A stretch of 64,000 bases of DNA, from contig NC_026658.2 of assembly GCF_000004075.3 (NCBI RefSeq), positions 13,442,075 through 13,506,074 on the forward strand. The letters are read 5' to 3'. A program made the translations under genes and the position numbers. Source of the stretch: Cucumis sativus (Eukaryota > Streptophyta > Magnoliopsida > Cucurbitales > Cucurbitaceae). This document shows, piece by piece, positions 35,701-49,881 of this stretch. The notes beneath the pieces were generated by a model, which made no database searches, was not told the DNA's origin, and was given only the letters and a program-made list of their open reading frames with translations. How positions within the stretch are numbered: position 1 is the first letter of the stretch; every line of letters begins with the position of its first letter.

Positions 35701-37768
35701 TCTCTATACCAAGGATGAACCAACTGTCTCAACAAAATTCCCACCCCCCCCCCCCCCCCCCCCACCCCACAAAAAAAGGTAGAAGAAGAAGTGAACTGCA
35801 ATTCTTTACTAAGAAATGAAACACAGAGCTGAGAGCTAGCTCTAGAAAAAAAAAAGGATTGCTACAGATCATTACCTTGAGCTTTTTGTTATTTTTAGTC
35901 TCAGTATACATTTGAATCTCAATGGCATACACTTCCAGAAGTTGACTTCCTTTCTTTTGATCATCTGTACCATCTTCTCTTTGACAGGACTTGTGGAGTT
36001 CCTTCAAAATCTGAGGTCAAAATGAATTTGATTAACCATGTACATGCAAAAAAAATCAGGAAAAGGAAAGGAAAGGAAAAGAAAGTCACCTTAATCATGC
36101 GACCATATTCACCAATATCAAACCAAATCTTGCAAAGCTTTAAATTAGTTTTGAACCAAAGCCTCTGCACCACAAGAGAGAACAGAATGTAAGGCATCAT
36201 GGTTAGAGAATACATGAGATCGTAAAACCAGAATCATTTTCAAACCTCATTCTTTGCCTCTTCAAGGGCTTTCAAAGTGGTTTGATAAAATTCTTGCAAG
36301 AGACCAAAACTCTGACTTGCTGATCCAGATACAAAATCCATGATATTGTTTATACATTTTTCACTATAATTACGGGTCACTGCTGATTTTATGTATGTAA
36401 GCATCACTCGATATGAATCCATCATTTCTTTATACCTCCCCAGTCTATAATAAAGCTTGACAGTTTGCTTGAGAGCCTTGAAGCCCCTAGCAAATCCAAA
36501 AAAAAGGGAATGAGAACAAATTCATAACAACAAAGATAGAACTGAGATACAATTCTATCTAACAGTAATTCCACAGAAGAAGCATTGAATATAAAATATT
36601 GAGGTTGTCAAACAAAGATTTCAAAGAGCAACTAATGAGCTGTGATCGAGTCAGGATAAAATCTAAGGGGGCATATTATCTACTATGAAGAATCCCAGGC
36701 CACATAGGATCATGATCAACAATAGAAATTATGTTTCCTTCAATCCAAGTTTTTCTATTTTCAAAAAGCATGTAAACCCAGTCATCGAGAAGATAAACTA
36801 CAAGTTTTTAAAAAAATAAAGTGTTTTTTTCTATATTCGTGAGTGTCCGCGCACTTCGACTAATCTCACGGGAAAACCTGCTTAACCCTATTGTTTCAAA
36901 AATAAAGTTAAACTACCATAATCACTCCACTAATTTAAGAACTTATAAAACACAGCCTATCACCAAAATATCCAAAATGAATGAGTGAACAAAAAGTATA
37001 TTGGATAGTGAGCCTGCATAGATTTTGTGTCCAAGTATCTAGCAAGCAGAAACAAGGAATTCACTACCACACTTACCACTCTGCCTTCTCGGGTTCCATG
37101 CGTACCACCTCAGCAAACCCTGCAAGAGCTCCTTCGGGGTCCGTTTCCACCAACCCTATTAATGAACAAATTGGATCAAATGATGCTGTTAAAAACAGGA
37201 AAACAAAATACAACAACAAAGAATGTGATTGCAAGGCTTGGAGGCAACACTCCAGGTACCTTTAGAGTTGTAGTATTGATTTTCAATATCAACGTCCTGC
37301 TCTTCAGGCTCATCGTCCGAATACTCGAAACCATAATCTTCCATATCCGCATCTGCCCTCGCAGTTCAATACATTAATTAATACGTAAACTGATAAACAA
37401 ACTCATTACTTTCCCGGGTAATGTTCAACAGATAAGCTATGAATGGGTAACAACAGCAAGCAAGTCGAATGATGATACATCAATTATATGCGTTATCTCC
37501 CCCGTCTAAAATGAAAGAAACCGCTAGGTTTCCATGCGTAAGACAATAATTCAAACCAAAAATGACGCAGAAATTTTCAATCATCTAAATTACAAATTCA
37601 GAAACTAATCAGCTTAAAACAGGAAAATCTTGGCAAAGCAATGCAAACGCGTCGATCAGCAGGAAGTCGAAAAAGTTGCTAAAACCCTAACAGTGGTAGA
37701 ATCAAAGAAGTGACACAAAAGAAAGTAATGAAATAAGGAGAATGGGAAAAGGAGAGACCGGAACCCAT
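32706..37768 (-). CDS. CSN2: COP9 signalosome complex subunit 2 (PCI-domain), 12 coding exons
   Basis: CSN2 is a scaffold subunit of the COP9 signalosome, the nuclear complex that removes NEDD8/RUB1 from cullins. Coding exons (minus, 5' to 3'): 37768-37759, 37352-37260, 37155-37077, 36486-36246, 36164-36090, 36010-35876, 34670-34483, 33906-33838, 33771-33682, 33568-33434, 32995-32883, 32796-32706. All introns are GT-AG. Recognisable segments: [20 protein letters not shown] at the acidic N-terminus, [20 protein letters not shown] in exon 4, [16 protein letters not shown] in exon 7, the PCI part from [20 protein letters not shown] to [19 protein letters not shown], and C-terminal [15 protein letters not shown]. 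Exons sum to 1,319 bp, one base short of 440 codons, matching the family's 439 residues. Three single-base indels break the frame: a missing base at 34613-34614 (GG for GGG), an extra one at 34530-34534 (five T in sense for four), and a missing one at 33757-33759. They look like consensus errors. Intron 6 (34671-35875) contains a C20 run. Confidence 0.93.
35744..35763. repeat. Homopolymer C20 inside CSN2 intron 6
   Basis: Twenty consecutive C on the plus strand, flanked by CCCA and ACCCCAC. The sense strand of CSN2 therefore has a G20 run in an intron. Such a tract could form G-quadruplex or i-motif structures and is highly prone to length error. Confidence 0.9.
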
Positions 37769-37849
37769 GGTTGCGGGAGTGGATTGCAAAGTTGAAGGTG
37801 GAGGCGATCGGTGGGAAGCAGTGGCGATCTACTGAATACAAGCTTCTAG

Positions 37850-39000
37850 TGGGATTTTCTGATCAACTAGTTAGCGTCGTCTCCGTTCCGTTTCCCACTC
37901 ACTTTCCCTCCGTTTGAATTTGGAAAACAGACACCACTTAGTTCCCTTCTTGCAAAACTACCGCTTCCACTCTCCGGCTAATGGCACTATTTTCCACAAC
38001 AAGACGATAATACCCTCTCAACCTAGAGATCCTTTGCTATGTTTACGAGCACGAGTGAAATTAATTTTTAGATAGCTGACCATCGTAGGTTGAATTTATA
38101 ATGTTTTAATTGAGTTTCTCTCTTTGATATATCTCTTTTTCATCTACTATGATTGAATCTGATTCTAAGAAAGTTGTGTATTTGATTAACATAATGTGTT
38201 TGAACTTCACCTGAGTGAACAATTCAATCGATGAGATGAGATTGATGTTTAGAAAGGGTTTGAGATTTATTATTATTGTTTGGATTTTTGAATTAGGAAC
38301 CGACATGCTCAACGTGTTGTCCTTTGTTCTTTCTTTCTTCCAACAATGAAGATTTGTATGATAATTCCACTAATTTTAGTGGGCTAGGTGTTGCAAGACA
38401 CAAAATCCACCAAAGAAAAATGGACTTTGAGTTGTTTGACTATGATATTGTAGGTAAATTCTTTATAAAATAGCACATTTCATTTTACGAAAAGAAAGTT
38501 GGGGTCATTTTGAGAATTTTGGCCGCATTTTCTACTTTGTTCCTAAAAATTTTCTCTCCATAATTCTAAACTTCCAAACTTAATTCCTCTTTATTTCATC
38601 TCTTTCTCTCCCATGACTCCTTCGTTCAACAAGTTTCCCAATTTGATTCTAAATCCACAAGGTATTAGGTTTTCTAGTGGTGGTTTGAGCTGGAGACGTG
38701 TGAAGATTTTCAAGAAATAGAAGCTACGAATATTAATTTTTTAAAATCCAAATTTGTATTAATTTAAAAAACAATTGAATTTTGATCTTATTTTATTTTT
38801 TAGTTGCATTTGTGATTTAATAATAGCCATTTATTGTTTATGCCCACACAACGAGGGCTTTTTATAAGTTTACAAGCTTTTTAAAGCGGGGCTTAAACCT
38901 GGATTTAGAGGGGGTTGGAAGATAGTTTTATCACCTGTAAAAATTGATATTGATTTTGTTTATATATGTGTAATCTATACTATATATAAAAGGACCTATG
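37850..39000. other. CSN2 upstream region and AT-rich intergenic sequence
   Basis: The CSN2 promoter must lie just above 37.8 kb. I see no certain TATA box or motif. No other gene is recognised to 39.0 kb. Confidence 0.4.
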
Positions 39001-39099
39001 GGGATAAAATTTCTCTCCCTGAATTGTCCATTTCATTTAAGTACTTCTACGTATAGCATTAACGATAATTTTGTTAAATGAAAATTCATAAGAAATTTG

Positions 39100-39410
39100 T
39101 AAAGTGATCTCTAAGTGCTTAAGATAATTAACAATTAAAATCTAAATACATTAATTGGATATTAATTACACTTTATTTTTTTTAATTCAAAAAAACCTTT
39201 TAGCTTCTTAGATTTTAAAATGGTAATTTTAAGTATAATATCAATAGTAAAATTGTCAATTTTAAAAATGTATTAAATAAAAACTCAAAATAAATTTATA
39301 AAGTCACAAAAATTGTTAAGTTAATTAATAATTAAAAGCTAAATATATTAATTACACTTTATTATTTTAAATTCCAAAATTCTCTTAGCTTCCTAGATTT
39401 TCATTCATTG
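39100..39410. repeat. Imperfect tandem repeat of about 195 bp
   Basis: AATTAACAATTAAAATCTAAATACATTAATT..ATTACACTTTATT..TTTTAGCTTCTTAGATTTT (about 39,125-39,220) recurs at about 39,320-39,405 with small changes. Purely AT-rich, no gene. Confidence 0.55.
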
Positions 39411-39871
39411 TTTTTTAAAATAATTTTCATTAATTTTTTTTTATTGTTACAAAATCATCTACTGGCTGAGACATTTCACACCAATCATATTTTTCTTTTT
39501 ACATCTAAGCCACTTTTCATTCTATAAAATCTATTCACTGTATAAAAGTCGATTATGCTAATTAAAAAACATCATTATCTCAAGCTTGCAATAATAGACA
39601 ATGATATAAAAATATGATAATGTTTGAAGTCTCCACGTTGAAGCATTAAGTAAATATGAAAAAGTGAATATAAGATTTCTTTTTATTGTTTCGTAATAAC
39701 GAGTTGTCTTTTAAAAAAAGATAATTAACAACGTATGGTTATTACTTCCAACAAACTTTTCTTCCATTAACACAATTTCTCTTAAACTCTAAACCACTCT
39801 ATAAAAAAAAAGTAGATTATAAACATATATATATAAAAAATTATTTTAAATTTTTAATAAAACGTGCATAA

Positions 39872-40356
39872 TAGGGGTGAAATCGGGTTGGGTTGGGTTG
39901 GTGACATTCTCAACCCAATCCATATTTTCGGGTTATTTGGGTTGGCAACCCGAATAACCCAAATTTAGTTTCTAACCCAACCCAACCCAACCGTAAAATA
40001 TGGGTTGGGTTGAGTTGGGTTGTCGGGTTGTATATATAATTATTTTTTTAATTTTTCTTTTCCCGTTTTCTAATTTCTAATTTATAATGATTATAAAAGT
40101 TTAAAATTGTTACATTTAAATTTTAAACTTTCATACAATAATTCATTTATATACATTTAATTTTTTTTTTAATTAAAACAATATATTTATTTATTTATAT
40201 ATTACATTAATTCGAGTTGGGTTGGGTTGAACCGAATTTTTCAACCCTCCAACCCGAAAAAATCAATTTTTTAATCCAACCCAACCCATATTTTAACCTA
40301 ACCCAACTCACCCTTATAATATGAGTTGGGTAATCCGGGTTATTTGTACACCCCCA
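39872..40356. mobile_element. Non-autonomous hAT element (MITE-size, 485 bp)
   Basis: The ends TAGGGGTG and CACCCCCA are imperfect inverted repeats of the hAT type. The element is flanked by GTGCATAA (39,864-39,871) and GTGCATAC (40,357-40,364), an 8-bp target-site duplication with one change. The interior has GGGTTGGGTTGGGTTGG at the left and its complement AACCCAACCCAA several times, so most of the element can fold back on itself. It has no coding capacity. Confidence 0.85.
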
Positions 40357-40619
40357 GTGCATACTAATAAATATAAAAAAACATAAAGTTAATAAGGACT
40401 CGATGTCTAAACCTATATTAAATATGTTTATGATAACCGCAACTAAATTAACTAATCAAATATAGTCAAAATTTTAAAAAAATTGGAATAAACTTTAAAT
40501 CGATAAAAATGCCATTTTTTCTCCCTTTTTCACTTTCAACAATATGAGGCGTGTCATCATTCTATTACATGATTTTTTTATGCTCTTACTAACGTACATA
40601 AACATCACACACAGAAAAA

Positions 40620-41345
40620 CATTTTTTAAAATAACAAAATAAATTAAAATATTTACAAGTTATAGCAAAATTTTGGATTAAATCAATGATAGTCTTCCAT
40701 CACTATTCTATCACTATAGCATATTAATGACTATGAGTAGTAATAAAATTTGTTGTAGATAGTAAATATTTTGTAAAATTTGTTATTTTTGAAAATTTTC
40801 CAAAAAGAAATTATATATATAACTAAACAAAAATAATACCTTCTCGATTAAAATATTAAATTCCATTTGTTGAATGATAAGAGTAAAATATAATTAATAT
40901 ATTTTTCTAAAAAAATAGAAAAATGGAATATGCAAGTTTGCATAGGACAATCAAACAAAAATGTACTATTTATTATATACTCCCTTAAAAGTTAAAAAGA
41001 AGGCATATTTGTAAAGCGACATTTGAATCTAAAGTTGGAAAGCTAAAAATACAGCATGGAGAGGATAAAGATATATTAAATAGAAAGGTGTCCAAAATTA
41101 ATCCCAAAAAGAGAAGAAAAAAAATAATAAATGAAGCATATATTAAAAAAAAAAAAACAAATTAAATTTTGGATTCTTTTCTATTAATATTATATCATAT
41201 GAGTGTCTATCAATATTTATTATTGATATAATTTGAAAATTTTGCTATAATATTTTGTCAAATTTGTATAATAAAAATGACATTTTAAAATAAAGTAAAA
41301 TAAATCAAAATATTTATAAATTATAGCAAAATTTTGAATACAATC
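40620..41345. repeat. Dispersed AT-rich repeat family, two copies
   Basis: AAAATATTTACAAGTTATAGCAAAATTTT with ATCAATGATAG..CTATCACTATAG occurs at about 40,625-40,800. A related copy in the other orientation sits at about 41,200-41,340. Further copies are near 57,090-57,245 and 57,530-57,650. The internal TCTATCAC/GTGATAGA symmetry and copy number suggest a MITE common in cucurbit genomes. Confidence 0.65.
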
Positions 41346-41741
41346 GATAATTTTAATAATATGAATGTGCATTATTTATAGAATGGAAAATAAATTTTGC
41401 TTAATTTTGTAAGTAATTTGGTTAAATTTGTGAGAATGGACGATAATAAAAATATGGAAAATAGGATAAAAAGAGAGGGAAATGGAAAAAAATAAAAAAT
41501 AAAAAAATAATAATAATTAGAGGAGAGAATAAAAGCAAATGGCCCGCGAGATTGGACCACCTCCTCTCCTCCTTCTCCTCCTTCTCCTCCTCGTCCTTGT
41601 TTATGATTCTCCTATTTATATCCCCTTCTCTGCTTTTACTATTCTGACTTCCTCCGCGTCTGGATCTCTCCCTTCTAGTTTTCATCCTCTTCCTCCTTCC
41701 CCTTCCTCTCTCATTTCCCTTCCTCATCAATTTCCATTTCC

Positions 41742-44167
<2,426 letters not shown>

Positions 44168-45687
44168 GAATCAAACTGAAACCTTATAAACCTTAATCTG
44201 CTTGAAAATGAAGAGGGATATGGGCAGATAAGTTGATGATATCATTTGTTTTCCCATTTAGGTTGTCTCCATTTTGTTTTACTATCTATGTTTGTCTCTC
44301 TCGTTTCCATTATTATTTGTGGTACTGTCTTTTCAGTATCCTGTTTCTTTGCTGCAACGATATCTGTAGTCTGGCATGGCTGTTCGTGTCGGTAGTCTCT
44401 CTAATTTTTCATATTTCTTTCTACCTGTGATGCTATGAACTCAGAAACCATTTGTTGATCGAATCAGAGGATTTTGCTTGTGGGAAGTTTTTTTTCTTTT
44501 TTTTTTTTTATAACATCTTCTACCTTGTCCAAAGTTTTTTCAAAAGTAAAGGAAAGGAAGAAGAAATAATTTGTGTTTGAAAATTGAAGGGCTTTGTGGG
44601 TAATTTATGTTTATATTTGTGATATGGATAGACGGATGGAAGCAATGCGGGAAGAGAGGAAGAAGAGGAAATCCCTGAAACAGTCCATTGATAAGAAAAA
44701 ACGTGGCTTCCTCAACCGACGCATCCACCAATGTTGTGTGCTTTAGCCACTTTTTCCCACTTTTTCACTCCCTCTACTTTTCTCTAATTATTAATCAATA
44801 CTATTAACTAACTATTTTTCATCTACCACTCTTATTACTATGCCACCTAAACAATACAATTTTGTTACCTACTTGGGTGCGAGAATTTCAAACCACAAAC
44901 CTATTAGTTACTAATACCAGCAATAGATCCATAAACATAGAGCATCAAATACCCTATATTAATATCTTTTTGATGTAATATTGTTGAAAGAGTGAAAGTT
45001 TGCATCATCGATTTTATTACATTTTTTAAAAAATATAATTTGTTAGACAATAAATGAGAGCTTGAAAATAACATGTATTGTAGTGGATGAGATTTGAAAA
45101 TTTAAGAAAAGTGAAGTTAAATTTATTATATATTATAATTTAACACTTCAAAACTAATATTAAACGCCTGGAAGTCTTATCAATATTCTTTGAACCGCTC
45201 TGTGGGCTGCGCTCATGGGATGCGCTCTCATTAACGAGAATGAAAGAATAATTATGATTTCAGACATCTTTCGTGATCGTTCACGACCGCTCCGTGGGCA
45301 GCACCTCTTTCTTACCTAACTCATTCCACTCTTTCTTCCCTAGATCTCTCCCCCCAACAAGGGATGAAAGCCTATTAATATAAAAATTGATAATGTGAGA
45401 GTGCCCCTCTCCCTAATAAATCCGTCCTTGCTAATACCTTTCAAAAAAAAATCAAAATAACTTTTTTGACAAAAAAAATCAAATTAATTGTATAAATGTA
45501 ATGAGGATTTAAATATCGTCTTTTAAGAATGATTATATAATTCAAGATCGAGGAGACACGTTATATGATTGAATATTAAATTTATAAATGTTAAAACATA
45601 TAATATAAGGAATTAACTTTTGGTTTATAACAATTTTTATTATTTTTGGTACCCATTTTGGGATTATAATTTTTTTTTTTGATATAT
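44168..45687. other. Calmodulin 3' flank and intergenic sequence
   Basis: The calmodulin 3' UTR is presumably within the first 300 bp. Near 45.20 and 45.29 kb a short motif (ACCGCTC(T/C)GTGGGC) occurs twice. A tail-like CCTAATAAATCC..CCTTTCAAAAAAAAA at 45.41-45.45 kb resembles the 3' end of a retroposon. No gene recognised. Confidence 0.4.
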
Positions 45688-47046
45688 TCATATTTTAAGC
45701 AAGAGAGAAATTTGAGCCACCATCTCATCAATCTTCTCATCTCCTTTACTCCTCAAAATCTCACCCATTTCTATTACCTTCGTCCTCAAGTCTTCTCGGC
45801 TTTTGTCTACTACTACTTCTCTAATCAGCTTTGCTACTTCCTCTCTCTGTATCATGCCGTCGGGATCTCGCTTCGCCTCCACTCCGAGCCCTGCTTCTTC
45901 CACAAGTCCGGCGTTATACGGCTGATCCACATGCATCGGAACCGCTATTACAGGTACTCCAAGCATTATACTCTCCATCACCGAATTCCATCCACAATGA
46001 CTCACAAATCCTCCAATGCTCCGATGCTTCAATATCTTCCCCTGAGGCGCCCACTCTTTCACTATCATTGCCCTTTCTCCCGCTTTCTCCACAAATCCTT
46101 CCGGCAACGCCTCCTCAACCCTCTTATTCTCTTCTCCTTTCGGAGACCTGATCACCCATATGAAATTAGCTCCACTCTCTTCTAATCCGCACCCGATTTC
46201 TTCCATTTCTTCTTTCGACGGGAAGAATTCGCTTCCGAATGATACCAGAACCGTCGACAATGCTTCTTTTTTGTCCAACCAATTCTTGATCCTTGAATAA
46301 TCTTCATCTTCATCGTCCTCTCTTGGCTCGTATACCAAAGGACCAACTGCGATTACTTTCTTTTTCAACAGAACAGAGAGGTAATCCATGTATTCTCCCT
46401 CAATCTCTCTGCAACTACTTATCAGAGTTATATCGCGAGAAGCACTCAAGCAATACAGAAACGATTCTCTAACTCGGCGGATTCTTTCTAAAGTGGCTTC
46501 ATTGGCGGTGGTGTATTTGCCTTTCCAGTAATTATGAAGAACCCAATCTGAGAGTGGGAATTTAGTATCCGGATAGTTGATATTGTGAAGAGCATGAGAG
46601 ATGATGGAAGCTGCGGTTGTATTGAAGTTGATAGCAGGAATATTGAGGGAGGAAGCTATCTGTGGTGCCCATTGCTGCAGAGAGTCATAAATGAGGAGAT
46701 GCGGACATAGTGTTTGTAAAATTGCCTCGAAGGGTGAGGCAGCCGCAGCGAAGGCTTTGTGGAGGGTGGGCGTAAGGCGAGGGGGAAGGGCGTTTGTTGT
46801 GTGAAGATGGGGAGGAAATTCAGGAGAAGAAGGAAGATGAAGCTCCACAAATTGAATGGAAGAAGAAGGAATTAGCCTAGGTTTAATGGAGTCAAGATTA
46901 ACAGGAGTTGAACAGAAGTAGATGAGAAAGTTGTTCCTTCTAGATAGAACTTTGGCTAGCTCCAAGTAGGCAGAGAGATGGCCATAGCCAATCCATGGAA
47001 GCATCAAAATGGTTGTGGGTGTGTCTCTAGATTTCTGAACATCCAT
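45688..47046 (-). CDS. UGT-A: UGT94-type glucosyltransferase, intact
   Basis: Family-1 UDP-sugar glycosyltransferases move a sugar from UDP-glucose to small molecules in the cytosol. The UGT94 group typically adds glucose to an existing sugar (sugar-sugar branching). The uninterrupted 452-codon frame without intron has the N-terminal PWIGYGHLSAYLEL with probable catalytic His23, LLIYDSLQQWAP with the partner Asp121, and the C-terminal PSPG box at residues 332-375 starting WAPQGKILKH, containing HCGWNS and ending DQ (Gln375 typical of glucose donors). Overall sequence resembles the Siraitia mogroside UGT94 enzymes and annotated cucurbit 'beta-D-glucosyl crocetin 1,6-glucosyltransferase-like' proteins. 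The acceptor is unknown: triterpenoid (cucurbitane) glucosides are a plausible guess. It is divergently oriented to UGT-B, 1.47 kb away. Confidence 0.93.
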   Translation of the reverse strand: MDVQKSRDTPTTILMLPWIGYGHLSAYLELAKVLSRRNNFLIYFCSTPVNLDSIKPRLIPSSSIQFVELHLPSSPEFPPHLHTTNALPPRLTPTLHKAFAAAASPFEAILQTLCPHLLIYDSLQQWAPQIASSLNIPAINFNTTAASIISHALHNINYPDTKFPLSDWVLHNYWKGKYTTANEATLERIRRVRESFLYCLSASRDITLISSCREIEGEYMDYLSVLLKKKVIAVGPLVYEPREDDEDEDYSRIKNWLDKKEALSTVLVSFGSEFFPSKEEMEEIGCGLEESGANFIWVIRSPKGEENKRVEEALPEGFVEKAGERAMIVKEWAPQGKILKHRSIGGFVSHCGWNSVMESIMLGVPVIAVPMHVDQPYNAGLVEEAGLGVEAKRDPDGMIQREEVAKLIREVVVDKSREDLRTKVIEMGEILRSKGDEKIDEMVAQISLLLKI

Positions 47047-47049
47047 GGC

Positions 47050-48400
47050 AATATGACAGTAAGATTAATTAGTTAAGCTCCGCAATAACAAGAACAAGAA
47101 GTTCTTATAGGAAGAAGGCAAATGTCATTTTGCGAATGGCAGCAAATGGAGTGGATGTACAAAATAAATACAAGAACAAGAACAAGAACAAGAAAATAGC
47201 TAAAGAAGACAGAAAACAATGGAGTTGGAAAGCAGGCAGCCAATATAAAATTAGATTATCATATAATTATTATTGTTAACTTCAAGGCTTCAAATTTAGC
47301 AATTACAGGACTCAGACTATTAAGCCTCTCGATGGACGAACCAAGGTTAGACATCTGTTATATATTCTTGGAAAAATATGAACTTTTGTCATGGCCTACT
47401 CTCTTCAATTTTATATACAGATGCGTTTCAATTCAAGCTATAGTTATTATGGTGCATCCCAAGCATATTAAATTGTGTTATAGAATAGAGCACATCGTGA
47501 TGCACGTGTTGCTATCAACTTCAACAAATTGTAGTCTTATACCTTCATGCACTTGAATCTCATCATTTCATTCAAAATATACATAACACACATATTTGAC
47601 AATTCTCCTTTTCTTTATCAATTTATTTTCGGCTAATTTCACCTATAGAAATTTTCTTTAGCTTAATTATAAATTATTCTTAACAATTATACACAAGTGG
47701 GCTCATAAAATATCGCATGATAATTCAAGGCAAAATTTGACCAAGTTTTGTGTTTCAAAAAATATATATTAAATTAATATAATATGTTGTTTACTTAAAA
47801 AGATAATTTTTTTTATAAAATTTTTAAAAGATAATTTGAATGAAATAGATCGTCAAAATCAAATACATAGAACTTTAATACTTCCCACCACAACTTTGCT
47901 TCCTTCTAATACATTTGGAGCATTGCCATGATTGGTAAAAAAATAAATAATGATAATTATTGGATGCAAACATATCTCATATCAACCTCTTTTGTTGGTA
48001 AGAAAATAACAATTTTGTTTTAAGAAATATTTGCCACATGATGAAGTTTAATCGAATAACTTACAGAAATAAGGCAGCACAAAAATATTTTTCTAATATC
48101 ATGAAGTGGTTTAATAATTGATAGTGATTTTAATTTAGAAATTACAAAAAGGTCCCAAATCCATCTACTTCACATTTACTATATATTCATTTCTACTTTA
48201 ATGTCAATGACTATCAAATCATCGCTCTCCATTACCATTCTCTACTACCCTTCCCTCCAAATGACCCACTTTTCAGATCACATTATCTTCTTCCAATCTG
48301 TTGGAGAAGAAGGAAATTAGAGGTTTTGTTGAAAAAGTGATTGAAGCAAGAAACCACAGCCCACATCCAATCATAACTCCAACTTCAAAGTCAATATCTA
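47050..48400. other. Divergent intergenic region between UGT-A and UGT-B
   Basis: AT-rich with no gene. A stretch at about 48,130-48,290 (AAATTACAAAAAGG..CCATCTACTTCAC..TTTACTATAT..AATGTCAATGACTATCA) recurs at 51,080-51,180 and is part of the UGT-B upstream unit. The UGT-A promoter must lie just above 47,046, but no G-box pair is visible there. Confidence 0.5.
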
Positions 48401-48425
48401 AGTTCCGAACGTGATCTACCAATAC

Positions 48426-48484
48426 AACGTGCTGCACGTTGTAACAGATACACTCCTCTCCATTCTCTACTACCTCCACAGAAA
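48426..48484 (+). promoter_or_regulatory. UGT-B promoter: paired ACGT motifs, TATA box lost
   Basis: AACGTGCTGCACGTT at 48,426-48,440 is a perfect palindrome holding two ACGTG cores in inverted order, the counterpart of two perfect G-boxes before UGT-C with the same 9-bp offset. At the position of the UGT-C TATA box, UGT-B reads CCTCCACAGAAACAAAG, so the TATAAATA is missing. Confidence 0.6.
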
Positions 48485-48523
48485 CAAAGCTTTGTTATCC
48501 CAATCTTTCATCCCATTGTTTGC

Positions 48524-49881
48524 ATGACCATGGATGCCCACCAAGCTTCAACTCCAACCACCACTACCATTTTGATGTTTCCATGGCTTGGCTATGGCCA
48601 TCTCTCCCTTACTTGGAGCTCTCCAAAGCTCTCTCTACAAGGAAAAACTTCCTCATCTATTTCTGTTCAACTCCTGTTAATCTCGACTCCATTAAACCAA
48701 AGCTAATTCCTTCTCCTTCCATTCAATTTGTGGAGCTTCATCTCCCTTCTTCTCCTGACTTTCCTCCCCATCTTCACACAACCAACGCCCTCCCTCCTCA
48801 CCTTACGCCCGCCCTCCACCAAGCCTTCGCTGCCGCCGCCCCACTCTTTGAGACAATTTTAAAAACACTTTCTCCACATCTCCTCATTTATGACTGTTTC
48901 CAGTCTTGGGCTCCTCGCTTAGCTTCCTCCCTTAACATACCCGCCATCAATTTCAGCACCTCTGGCACTTCCATGATTTCCTACGGCTTTCACTCAATTC
49001 ACCACCCCAGTTCTAAATTCCCATTCTCAGATTTTGTACTTCACAATCCTTGGAGATCCAAGTACAACTCTACCCCTTCAGAACACGCCCGCAGCGTCAG
49101 AGAGGCTTTTTTCGAATGCCTTAATACATCTCGCGATGTAATTCTTATTAATAGCTTCAAAGAGGTGGAGGGAGAATACATGGATTATCTCTCCCTTCTA
49201 TTAAAAAAGAAAGTAATCCCAGTTGGGCCATTGGTGTACGAACCAAATGAGAAGGATGAAGAAGATGAAGATTATTCAAGAATCAAGAATTGGCTGGACA
49301 AAAAGGAAGCTCTGTCAACGGTTCTGGTGTCATTGGGAAGCGAAAGCTACGCATCAGAGGAAGAAAAGGAAGAAATAGTACAAGGGTTAGTAGAAAGTGA
49401 GGCGAATTTCATATGGGTTGAAAGGATTAATAAAAAAGGAGATGAAGAACAACAAATCAAGAGAAGAGAATTGCTGGAGAAGAGTGGAGAAAGAGCAATG
49501 GTAGTGAAAGGATGGGCTCCACAGGGGAAGATACTGAAGCATGGAAGCATTGGGGGATTTGTAAGCCATTGTGGATGGAACTCTGTTTTGGAAAGTATTG
49601 TGTCTGGGGTTCCCATCATTGGAGTTCCAGTGTTCGGAGATCAACCATTTAACGCCGGAGTAGTGGAATTTGCAGGGATCGGAGTGGAGGCCAAACGAGA
49701 TCCTGACGGCAAAATTCAAAGAAAAGAAGTTGCAAAACTGATCAAAGAAGTAGTGATTGAGAAACGCAGAGAAGAATTAAGGATGAAAGTAAGAGAAATG
49801 AGTGAGATTGTGAAGAGGAGAGGCGATGTTCTGATCGAGGAGATGCTTGCTCAAATCTCTCACTTCTCCAACATTTCATAA
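48524..49881 (+). CDS. UGT-B: UGT94-type glucosyltransferase with one N-terminal frameshift
   Basis: Intronless paralogue of UGT-A. The native start is ATG 48524 (MTMDAHQASTPTTTTILMFP), aligned with the start of UGT-C. At 48,601-48,609 TCTCTCCCTTAC has one base fewer than UGT-C's TCTCTCTCCTTAC, so the native frame leaves the rails right after GYGHLS. The rest (YLELSKALSTRKNF to the end at 49881) is open in the shifted frame, with LLIYDCFQSWAP, the PSPG box starting WAPQGKILKH and HCGWNS, and GDQ. An overlapping ATG at 48520 opens a 453-codon frame that bypasses the shift but replaces the conserved N-terminus and loses the catalytic His. The simplest reading is a sequence error in a C-run; otherwise the gene would yield an inactive enzyme. 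Confidence 0.88.

Noticed and set aside
45679..46185. Plus-strand frame of 168 codons opposite UGT-A
   Set aside because: It is the antisense shadow of the UGT-A C-terminal half.
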